NCBI GenBank assembly: GCA_002299555.1
Contig: DBOL01000078.1
Location: forward strand, 1 to 23,340
DNA: 23,340 bases
From: Candidatus Aminicenantes bacterium UBA647
GTDB lineage: Bacteria > Acidobacteriota > Aminicenantia > UBA2199
Direction: 5' to 3'
In this document: positions 8,527 through 14,810 of the stretch, piece after piece
Numbering within the stretch: the first letter of the stretch is position 1
Layout of the letters: each line of letters opens with the position of its first letter
Notes under the pieces: model-generated
The model's database searches: none
What the model saw: the letters and a program-made list of their open reading frames with translations, nothing else
What the model was told of the DNA's origin: nothing
Position numbers and translations under genes: made by a program

Positions 8527-9213
8527 TCAAAGAGTGTCCGGAAAAATCATTTTGCTTATCCTGTTGTTTTTCAACCCTTTTCTAAGTATCCCGAGGAATT
8601 TATCCCTGGTTACAGGAGCAGCCCCCAGAGATCTTAAGTGTTGAGAGTCGATTTGGCAATCAATAAAAAGGAATTCTTTTTCCTTTAAATACTGGGATAA
8701 TTTGATAAATCCAAATTTTGAAGCATCCGATATTTTGGAAAACATCGATTCTCCAAAAAACATCTTGCCAAAGCAGATCCCGTATAATCCTCCAGCCAAT
8801 TCTTCACCTTTCCATACTTCTACAGAATGGGCAAAACCGTTATGATACAAACTTATATATGACTCTTTCATATCTGATGTTATCCATGTCCCTTCCCCAT
8901 CTCTACGTGGACCGCTACAATTTTCGATAACACTTTCAAATTCTTTATCAATTGTAACTTTGAACATTTCCTTTTTAATGAGTCCCCTCATTTTTCCTGA
9001 TACATGAAGATCATCTGGGAATAATAACACCCTTGGGTCTGGAGACCACCATAAAACAGGATCCCCCTCTGAGTACCATGGGAAAACACCTTTCGAGTAT
9101 GCTTCTATCAACCTTTCGTTTGTTAATGATCCGCCAACGGCAAGCAATCCACTTTTGTCGGCAGTTGCAGGGTCAGGAAAAGGTGTGCTCTTTGTCAGAT
9201 AAGTTATTTCCAT
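8527..9213 (-). CDS. aat: Leucyl/phenylalanyl-tRNA--protein transferase
   Basis: A 228-residue enzyme that transfers Leu or Phe from aminoacyl-tRNA to proteins with N-terminal Arg or Lys, marking them for ClpS/ClpAP degradation in the cytoplasm. Diagnostic motifs are GVFPWYSEGDPVLWWSPDPR (42-61), CSGPRRDGEGTWI (99-111), the GNAT-fold core GGLYGICFGKMFFGESMFSK (141-160) and SDASKFGF (162-169). The length is normal for bacterial Aat. The ATG is preceded by a run of nine A residues (plus-strand T9 at 9214-9222) and no clear Shine-Dalgarno sequence. It lies 83 bases upstream of the FecR gene on the same strand, with no obvious terminator between, so it may contribute transcripts to the shape operon. 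Confidence 0.96.
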   Translation of the reverse strand: MEITYLTKSTPFPDPATADKSGLLAVGGSLTNERLIEAYSKGVFPWYSEGDPVLWWSPDPRVLLFPDDLHVSGKMRGLIKKEMFKVTIDKEFESVIENCSGPRRDGEGTWITSDMKESYISLYHNGFAHSVEVWKGEELAGGLYGICFGKMFFGESMFSKISDASKFGFIKLSQYLKEKEFLFIDCQIDSQHLRSLGAAPVTRDKFLGILRKGLKNNRISKMIFPDTL

Positions 9214-9260
9214 TTTTTTTTATAAATTAACGCACTTCACTTTAAGTCTCCTTAAACTTA

Positions 9261-9290
9261 TTGAATTTTAGTTTTTTTTTGTTATATAAT
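9261..9290 (+). promoter_or_regulatory. Predicted sigma70-like promoter for the GNAT-GH3 unit
   Basis: TTGAAT (9261-9266) and a perfect TATAAT (9285-9290) are 18 bases apart. The spacer contains a T9 run (9272-9280). The predicted start would lie at about 9297, giving a very short leader that carries AAGAGGA just before the ATG at 9310. This is from sequence inspection only. Confidence 0.55.
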
Positions 9291-9309
9291 CAATTTAAGA
9301 GGAAAAAAT

Positions 9310-10443
9310 ATGAGCATACAAATTAATACTGTTGAATCAAAAAAAGATCTGAAGAGTTTTGTAAAGCTTCCTTACAAAATTTTCAAGGGTAATAAGTATT
9401 GGGTCCCGCCTCTGATGCTGGAGGAGCTTGAAGTTTTTAACAAAAACAAAAATCCGGCCTATGAATCTGCTGATTCAAAATTATTCCTTGCCTATAAGGA
9501 TGGAGAGATTGCCGGAAGGATAGCCGGGATCAACAGTATGATCGCAAATAAAAAATACGGAACAAAAAATATAAGGTTCGGTTGGTTTGATTCTATCGAT
9601 GATCAGGAAGTTGCTAATGCTCTTATTTCCGCTGTCGAAGGATGGGCAAAAGAACTCGGTTTTAATACAATTACAGGACCTCATGGTTTTACCGATCTTG
9701 ATCCTGAAGGGATGCTGTACGAAGGATTTGATCAGCTCCCTACAATAGCTGTTTATTACAACCACCCCTATTACATAAAATTAATGGAAAAGAACGGAAT
9801 GGAAAAAGAGATAGACTGGGTTGAGTTCAAGGCGATAATACCACCAATGGATGAGATGCCTCCAAAGTTATTGGCGATTGCAGAACGATTAAAAGAGAGG
9901 AGCAAGATCAGGCTTTTGAAGTTTAAGAACAGAAAAGATCTGATAAAGAACTGGGCAGAACAGATATTTGAAGTTCTTGAAGAGGCTTTTGCAGATCTTT
10001 ATGGGACTGTTCCGTTGAGTAAAGTTCAGGTTAATTATTACATTAAAAAATATCTCTCCTTTGTAGAGAAAGATTTGATCCAGGTTGCAGTAACTGAAAG
10101 TGATGAAGTCGTAGGATTTATAATCGCATTGCCGAGTTTATCAAAAGCTTTACAAAAGGCCAAAGGAAAATTATTACCGTTCGGATGGTTTCACCTTCTG
10201 AGAGGATTAAAACAAAAAGAATTAATGGATTTTTATCTTGCGGGAATACGGAAGAGTCACAGAGGGAAGGGGATCGACCTTATGATGATCCTTCAGATGG
10301 CCAGCGCAGCTAATGAATTGGGATTTAAAAGGGTCGAATCGAATCCCGAACTGGAAACAAACACAAATATTCACGGTCAATGGAAATATTTTGAGCATTC
10401 AATGCACAAAAAAAGGAGACTGTTCAAGAAAGATATAAAATAA
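9310..10443 (+). CDS. Two-lobed GNAT-like acyltransferase of unknown substrate
   Basis: A 377-residue cytoplasmic protein with no signal peptide. The C-terminal half (about 255-350) has a GNAT-like strand-helix pattern and an acetyl-CoA pyrophosphate loop of the Q/R-x-x-G-x-G type at HRGKGI (317-322). The N-terminal half (about 55-170) also looks GNAT-like: YKDGEIAGRIAGI, then GWAKELGFNTITGP, then a segment ending in the tyrosine-rich YYNHPYYIKLMEKNGM. The protein may therefore be a degenerate tandem GNAT. Related uncharacterised proteins of about 370 residues are widespread in FCB-group bacteria, as I recall. A good Shine-Dalgarno (AAGAGGA, 9297-9303) supports the start. The GH3 gene follows after 18 bases, suggesting one operon, but the substrate cannot be read from the sequence. 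Confidence 0.72.
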   Translation: MSIQINTVESKKDLKSFVKLPYKIFKGNKYWVPPLMLEELEVFNKNKNPAYESADSKLFLAYKDGEIAGRIAGINSMIANKKYGTKNIRFGWFDSIDDQEVANALISAVEGWAKELGFNTITGPHGFTDLDPEGMLYEGFDQLPTIAVYYNHPYYIKLMEKNGMEKEIDWVEFKAIIPPMDEMPPKLLAIAERLKERSKIRLLKFKNRKDLIKNWAEQIFEVLEEAFADLYGTVPLSKVQVNYYIKKYLSFVEKDLIQVAVTESDEVVGFIIALPSLSKALQKAKGKLLPFGWFHLLRGLKQKELMDFYLAGIRKSHRGKGIDLMMILQMASAANELGFKRVESNPELETNTNIHGQWKYFEHSMHKKRRLFKKDIK

Positions 10444-10461
10444 ATTCAGTGAAATAGTCTG

Positions 10462-12045
10462 ATGAAAAAATCCCGCCTGCCTGATTTGAACAACAGAGTT
10501 GGCCAATTGTTTATGATAGGGATCAAAGGTGAATCCCTTTCGTCTGAAGAAAAAAAATTTATTCACTCAAATAATATTGGGTTCATTATCCTTTTCTCAA
10601 GGAATTTCAAATCTAATTATCAGTTCACAAAATTAACTTCTGAAATTCACAGCATGTGTGACCCTCCTCCTTTTATCTTTATTGATCAGGAGGGAGGCCC
10701 AATTGTTCGGCTTGGAGAGGATGGAAGTACAATAATATCTCACATGGGATTAGCTGCAACAGGTAAGAAGAGAAATGCAAGGCGAGCCGGGTCAATAATC
10801 GGGACAGAGATGAGAGCGTTGGGAATAGATGGCGTTTTTGCTCCTGTTCTGGATGTTAATTCCCATAAAGAAAATCCGGTTATCGGAATCAGATCTTTTT
10901 CTGATGATCCGGCTGTGGTAGCTGAATACGGATATGAATTTTTTCTGGGCTTAAAAAAGAAAAAGATACTGGGATGCGGGAAACATTTCCCGGGCCATGG
11001 CCATACTGTCAAAGATTCACATAGCGAGATTCCGGAATCGACAATAGATGACAAGTTTATGTCAGAGATCAATCTTCACCCTTTTAAAAAACTGATAGAT
11101 AGAGGTATAGACTCTTTGATGACAGCACATGTCCACTTCCCATTAATTTCAAGAGAAATTTCTACATTTTGTCCTGTCATAACCGGAGATATCCTAAGAA
11201 AATCACTTAATTTTAAAGGCGTACTTTTCTCAGATTGTCTGGAGATGGATGCTGTTAAAAATAATTTCAGCTCGCAGGATATTATTGAAGGAATCATTAA
11301 ATCTACTGTTGATGTTTCAATTGTAAGTCATTCCCTTCCCCTGCAGAAAGAATTATTGGAACTCATTAGATCAAAAATTGATGAGGAAGAAATCCCTGAA
11401 GGCCGAATTGAAAATTCTCTTGAAAGAATCTGGAAACTGAAAAAGAATATGAAGAGAGCATCAATAGAAGAGCCGAAAAAGCCCCTAAATCTGAGAAAAA
11501 AGATCAGGCTTGAAAGGAAGATAGCCAGAGAATCGATCACTCTTCTAAAAAATGATCATGGCCTGATTCCACTGAAAAGAGATAGATCAATATTGATGAT
11601 AGATCTTACACAAAACATACACCTTGCAAATATACAGAACCGGGAAAGTGTGAACATATTGAAATCAATTGCAAACAGGTTCTTCCCATTTGCTGAGTGT
11701 TTTTCGCCTGAACGTGAATTCCGGATAACTGGAAGTGAAAAAAAGAGGATCATTAAAGCTGACCACATTTTGATCTTCGATTATTCCTGGAGTGGCGTAT
11801 TGGATAAACCCAGGGAATTATTAATTGAGAACATCTTTAAGTTGAGGGAAGATTCTATTATTATTTGTGCTAACAGCCCTTATATTTCTGAAAATTATAC
11901 TAATGCAGGAACGACAATCCTAACATATGGTTCGAGAAATGTTCAGATTGAAGCCCTTTTCTTTATCCTTTCCGGTCGTTCAAAACCAAAAGGCAAGCTC
12001 CCGGTCACAATTTCAGAAAAATTCCCATCCGGTTCCGGACTTTAA
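10462..12045 (+). CDS. Glycoside hydrolase family 3, NagZ-like beta-N-acetylhexosaminidase
   Basis: A 527-residue GH3 enzyme. The N-terminal TIM-barrel domain (about 8-335) carries the NagZ signature KHFPGHG (174-180) followed by DSH (185-187). H187 is in the position of the acid/base histidine of NagZ-type enzymes, and D258 in FSDCLEMDA is the likely nucleophile. A second alpha/beta domain (about 365-527), opening with ARESITLLKND, resembles the GH3 C-terminal domain, so this is the two-domain type (as in Bacillus NagZ) rather than the short single-domain form. No signal peptide is visible, which fits cytoplasmic removal of GlcNAc from muropeptides during wall recycling. It lies 18 bases behind the GNAT-like gene. 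Specificity for GlcNAc is inferred from the motif; another beta-glycoside is possible. Confidence 0.85.
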   Translation: MKKSRLPDLNNRVGQLFMIGIKGESLSSEEKKFIHSNNIGFIILFSRNFKSNYQFTKLTSEIHSMCDPPPFIFIDQEGGPIVRLGEDGSTIISHMGLAATGKKRNARRAGSIIGTEMRALGIDGVFAPVLDVNSHKENPVIGIRSFSDDPAVVAEYGYEFFLGLKKKKILGCGKHFPGHGHTVKDSHSEIPESTIDDKFMSEINLHPFKKLIDRGIDSLMTAHVHFPLISREISTFCPVITGDILRKSLNFKGVLFSDCLEMDAVKNNFSSQDIIEGIIKSTVDVSIVSHSLPLQKELLELIRSKIDEEEIPEGRIENSLERIWKLKKNMKRASIEEPKKPLNLRKKIRLERKIARESITLLKNDHGLIPLKRDRSILMIDLTQNIHLANIQNRESVNILKSIANRFFPFAECFSPEREFRITGSEKKRIIKADHILIFDYSWSGVLDKPRELLIENIFKLREDSIIICANSPYISENYTNAGTTILTYGSRNVQIEALFFILSGRSKPKGKLPVTISEKFPSGSGL

Positions 12046-12055
12046 CAAAATTGAT

Positions 12056-12076
12056 AAATGGGGACAGGCACTATTT
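12056..12076 (+). repeat. REP-like unit, core GGGGACAGGCAC (copy C)
   Basis: The core occupies 12060-12071, starting 15 bases after the GH3 stop codon. It is flanked by AAAT on the left and ATTT on the right, which can pair around the core. It has the same core as the copies flanking the transposase gene at 13742-14644. Confidence 0.7.
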
Positions 12077-12093
12077 GAATTAGAGACGGTAGA

Positions 12094-12143
12094 TAAAAGG
12101 GGACACGGAGTCACCAGTCCTAAAAAGAGGGTGAGACACCTTT
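12094..12143. repeat. Two further REP-like units in the GH3 / zinc-ribbon intergenic region
   Basis: GGGGACACGGAGTCACC (12099-12115) shares the AAAAGGGGACA start of the transposase-flanking repeats but then diverges. It is followed by a small hairpin, GGTG-AGA-CACC (12130-12140), with partly complementary flanks. Both lie between two convergent genes. Assignment to the same family is inferred from similarity and position, and no literature match is claimed. Confidence 0.45.
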
Positions 12144-12200
12144 CATCAACTCAGATTCTAAAAAAGTATCTTAATTTTGAATTTTTTTAATTGAGGGATT

Positions 12201-13451
12201 CTAACTTATGCTCTTTCCACATGCAGGGCAAACTTTCCAATGAGACTGGATCTTTTCACCACAAGTACACATATTGAACATAAGAGTCTTTTCACAATTA
12301 GGGCAAAAGTCCCAGTTTTTTTCAACTTTCTCATTACAGTGGTGGCACTTTAATTCGACATCTAGTACTGACTCTCCATGTGCTTTTTCAGGTGGATTTG
12401 GATTTGTTTTGCCTTTTTCATATTTCATTCTGATATTCTTCAGGCTTATTTCTTCTTTTTTCCCAATTTCATTTGCAGCAGTTGCCAATTTGTAAAGATC
12501 TGAAGCAATTTTTTTCTGTGAATTTAATAGTGCTATCTCAGCCGCCATCAAATATTCTTTTCTCTCCCTATGATAAACAATGTATTGATTAAGGCAATAG
12601 CTTATTTTTTCATTTCTTACATCTCTTTCCTGCTCAGTTAGATTTTTTTTAACCACACTTCCGAAATATTTGAAAAAATGTCCTTTTGACAATTCTATCT
12701 CACTCATTTTTAAGAGGAAATATGAGATATTAAAAGGATCGAAATCTTCAATGAGTTCAAGTAATTCAGGGAGAGATTTATATTCTCTTGCTTTTTCCAA
12801 CATCATTTTATAATTCCTGTAAGGATTTTCTTTATATCCCTCTGAGAATTCAGTACCAATCTCTACTTCTGTTACTAAAAGTTTTTTCAAACATTCACCG
12901 GACTCATCATATCTACCGATCTTAGAATAACACTCAGCAGCCTTAAGAAGCCACTCCTCGTGCCTGATAAGCTTTTTACTAGTAACATTTTTATTTACAA
13001 GAAAATATCCATTGTTAAAAAGTTGAGCTGCATTCTTGTACTCTTCAATCTTTTCTAATTTCTTAGCAAGAACAATGATTAAAGGAATTCCATTTGGGCT
13101 GAGTTTTTTCGTGTTATGTACATACCTGACAAACCGCTGTGTCTGATTATGATCTTTCAGCCATTCCTCAATAGTTAGTTTATTACCATTTGATGGCTCA
13201 AATGATTCCCAACTCTTTCCTCTGTTGAAACAATTCTCTATTGCCCTTCTTGCGAGATCAATTTCATTATGTTCAATGTAAATATTTGCAGCATTATGCC
13301 AGTCACTCATTTTTTCCAGAACTTTTGCTGCTTTTTTATAATTATCAAGCTTCAGATATTCTTTATAAGCTTTATTCAGGTCGCCTTTCTTTTCAAAATG
13401 ATCTGCAAGATCATTTCCTGAAAGCATTAAAGCTCTAAGTTTCTTTAACAC
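12201..13451 (-). CDS. Helical-repeat protein with C-terminal double zinc ribbon
   Basis: A 416-residue, probably cytoplasmic protein. Residues 10-345 are mostly helical, with TPR-like pairs such as DLNKAYKEYLKLDNYKKAAK and AAECYSKIGRYDESGECLKK, suggesting a protein-binding scaffold. The C-terminus has two zinc ribbons: C369-x2-C372 with C383-x2-C386, and C395-x-C397 with C408-x2-C411, the second with an unusual first knuckle (CTC). The start is GTG at 13451, chosen because GAGGTGG lies just upstream (13455-13461) and no better start is seen. Zinc-ribbon/TPR proteins of this sort are usually adaptors; no partner gene is adjacent except the transposase, which is probably unrelated. The function is unknown. 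Confidence 0.75.
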   Translation of the reverse strand: MLKKLRALMLSGNDLADHFEKKGDLNKAYKEYLKLDNYKKAAKVLEKMSDWHNAANIYIEHNEIDLARRAIENCFNRGKSWESFEPSNGNKLTIEEWLKDHNQTQRFVRYVHNTKKLSPNGIPLIIVLAKKLEKIEEYKNAAQLFNNGYFLVNKNVTSKKLIRHEEWLLKAAECYSKIGRYDESGECLKKLLVTEVEIGTEFSEGYKENPYRNYKMMLEKAREYKSLPELLELIEDFDPFNISYFLLKMSEIELSKGHFFKYFGSVVKKNLTEQERDVRNEKISYCLNQYIVYHRERKEYLMAAEIALLNSQKKIASDLYKLATAANEIGKKEEISLKNIRMKYEKGKTNPNPPEKAHGESVLDVELKCHHCNEKVEKNWDFCPNCEKTLMFNMCTCGEKIQSHWKVCPACGKSIS

Positions 13452-13454
13452 TTA

Positions 13455-13461
13455 CCACCTC
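13455..13461 (-). promoter_or_regulatory. Ribosome binding site fixing a GTG start
   Basis: On the minus strand GAGGTGG lies three bases before the GTG at 13451. It is the only strong Shine-Dalgarno match near the start of the zinc-ribbon gene and supports the non-ATG start. Confidence 0.6.
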
Positions 13462-13465
13462 TCAA

Positions 13466-13495
13466 ATAGTAATGTTATTCTAAGAATAAAAACAA
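13466..13495 (-). promoter_or_regulatory. Candidate promoter with palindromic spacer for the zinc-ribbon gene
   Basis: On the minus strand TTGTTT (13490-13495) and TACTAT (13466-13471) are 18 bases apart. The 15-base inverted repeat TTATTCT-A-AGAATAA (13475-13489) fills most of the spacer and could be a repressor site. The region is very AT-rich, so chance is a real alternative. Confidence 0.35.
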
Positions 13496-13552
13496 AAAAA
13501 AGCAATATATTAGTTAAAAAAAAATAAAAAATAACAATTACACAAATTTCCC

Positions 13553-13573
13553 AAAAGGGGACAGGCACCTTTT
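13553..13573 (+). repeat. REP-like unit, left flank of transposase (copy A)
   Basis: Core GGGGACAGGCAC at 13557-13568. The flanks allow a perfect 6-bp stem, AAAAGG with CCTTTT, around the loop GGACAGGCA. Confidence 0.72.
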
Positions 13574-13741
13574 CTGCTTCCCAGGATTTTCAGGATAGAT
13601 ACTTAACATTATTAAGATAAATGAGTCAATATTGCAGGAAAACTATTAAATTTTAACTTCAATATACAAAACAATCTAAGAATTTTGGTTTTAGAATAAA
13701 CTACCACCAAGAAGTTCTGGATTACGAAGATTTAAAATATT

Positions 13742-14644
13742 TCAAATAGATTTTGACTCATATTTTCGTCGTACTGAAAATATTTTATTAGAAAAATCTG
13801 TTTTATATATCCTTTTGCTCTTTTTTATAAGAATTGATTCCCCAAATTTTTCATAGGAATCCTGTACAAAACTATATGACCCTAAAACTATACTATTAGA
13901 AAATATATTTGCTTTAGATCTGAATATGCCAGGCTGAATTAAATAAGAATCTATTTTCTCCTTGATCATTCTGCTATTCGGACTAAAATTTTGAATATCT
14001 CCGGTAAAATAGAGGTAATCCAAGTATCCTTTAATCGAGTTTGCCTTTGAAATATCACTTATGCCATCCATACTTAAAAAAAAAATTTGATCATAATTTT
14101 TTATTCTATAAGAAATACTGCTCCATTTGTAATCTTCAGGATAGGTAGTTATATCCGCTCTTACTGAATTAAGATCAATGTATGCTAAACAATTTAACAA
14201 ACTTTCTCCATTTTCAATTAAGACAGATTTGAACCTGTCAGACCAAAAGTGCCCTTTACGATTATTTTGCTTGTTGTACCATAATGCAAATTTTTGCTTG
14301 AGAAGCTTCATATACTCAGAAATATCTCCCAATTTTTCCTTCAATTTGTATATTTCAGCATTTGAGAGAATGAATTCTCTATTATAATAATCTCTCATCC
14401 TGTTTGTTATTATTTCATTATCAAAATGCTGAACAGACTCCATTTTTATTAATAAATGGAAGTGGTTACTCATTACGGAAAATCCAATTACCTTAACAAA
14501 GAACAGATTTGACAAATCCTCTAATATTTCAACAAATTTATCCTTTTCATTATTACGAAGGAGAAATTCCTGCCCGACAGTTCTTGACATAACGTGATAA
14601 TAAGCATCTGATCCTTTAATTTTCAGTCTTCTAAGTCTCGCCAT
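13742..14644 (-). CDS. REP-associated tyrosine transposase (RAYT), Y1/HUH superfamily
   Basis: A 300-residue single-strand DNA transposase. The N-terminal MARLRRLKIKGSDAYYHVMS is typical of RAYT/Y1 proteins. The HUH metal-binding motif is H61-F-H63 in SNHFHLLIK, and the likely nucleophilic tyrosine is Y123 in FALWYNKQNNRKGHFWSDRF. LAYIDLNSVRA (153-163) and DYKWSS (171-176) are further family marks. About 110 C-terminal residues extend beyond the core. The gene is intact with an ATG start. Its position between inverted REP-like repeats supports RAYT rather than a classical IS200/IS605 TnpA, which is shorter. RAYTs are often single-copy and domesticated; copy number cannot be judged here. Confidence 0.9.
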   Translation of the reverse strand: MARLRRLKIKGSDAYYHVMSRTVGQEFLLRNNEKDKFVEILEDLSNLFFVKVIGFSVMSNHFHLLIKMESVQHFDNEIITNRMRDYYNREFILSNAEIYKLKEKLGDISEYMKLLKQKFALWYNKQNNRKGHFWSDRFKSVLIENGESLLNCLAYIDLNSVRADITTYPEDYKWSSISYRIKNYDQIFFLSMDGISDISKANSIKGYLDYLYFTGDIQNFSPNSRMIKEKIDSYLIQPGIFRSKANIFSNSIVLGSYSFVQDSYEKFGESILIKKSKRIYKTDFSNKIFSVRRKYESKSI

Positions 14645-14702
14645 TCTAAAACCCCCAAATATAAATATATGCTACATTATATATATATTCAACACTTTTA
14701 TG

Positions 14703-14724
14703 AAAAAAGTGCCTGTCCCCTTTT
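14703..14724 (-). repeat. REP-like unit, right flank of transposase (copy B, inverted)
   Basis: GTGCCTGTCCCC at 14709-14720 is the reverse complement of the core at 13557-13568. Including the AAAA extension, the inverted match is 16 bases. Read on the minus strand, the flanks pair as AAAAGG with CTTTTT, including one G-T wobble. Confidence 0.72.
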
Positions 14725-14762
14725 AGTTTATTCAAAAAAATAATTTAAAAGAAAATTTTTTC

Positions 14763-14791
14763 TTGATTAGTCCCACTGCATTTTATAAAAT
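14763..14791 (+). promoter_or_regulatory. Predicted promoter for the C10 protease gene
   Basis: TTGATT (14763-14768) and TAAAAT (14786-14791) are 17 bases apart, immediately upstream of the Shine-Dalgarno and ATG of the protease gene. If real, the leader is only about a dozen bases. Confidence 0.45.
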
Positions 14792-14800
14792 ACTGCATTC

Positions 14801-14806
14801 GGGGAG
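14801..14806 (+). promoter_or_regulatory. Ribosome binding site deciding the protease start
   Basis: GGGGAG lies four bases before the ATG at 14811. It selects this ATG over the upstream in-frame TTG at 14763, and the resulting protein begins with a proper signal peptide. Confidence 0.7.
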
Positions 14807-14810
14807 AAAA

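Larger units (their letters stand above)
13553..14724 (-). mobile_element. REP-RAYT element: tyrosine transposase gene between inverted REP-like repeats
   Basis: The transposase gene at 13742-14644 is bounded by AAAAGGGGACAGGCAC (from 13553) on the left and its inverted copy GTGCCTGTCCCCTTTT (14709-14724) on the right. The whole unit is about 1.17 kb. This layout is typical of REP-associated tyrosine transposases, which act on single-stranded hairpin repeats and usually sit between REPs. No target-site duplication is expected for this enzyme class, and none is claimed. Confidence 0.7.

Noticed and set aside
11927..12190. Small plus-strand reading frame across the GH3 end and the REP cluster
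   Set aside because: It overlaps the GH3 C-terminus in another frame, has no ribosome binding site, and runs through the repeat units.
13452..13741. Possible tRNA or small RNA gene in the gap left of the transposase
   Set aside because: Only AT-rich sequence, the REP unit and the promoter-like palindrome are visible; no cloverleaf or terminator pattern was found.
14763..14810. Upstream TTG start adding 16 residues to the C10 protease
   Set aside because: The ATG at 14811 has GGGGAG at proper spacing and opens directly on a signal peptide; the extension would bury the signal sequence and overlaps the predicted promoter.
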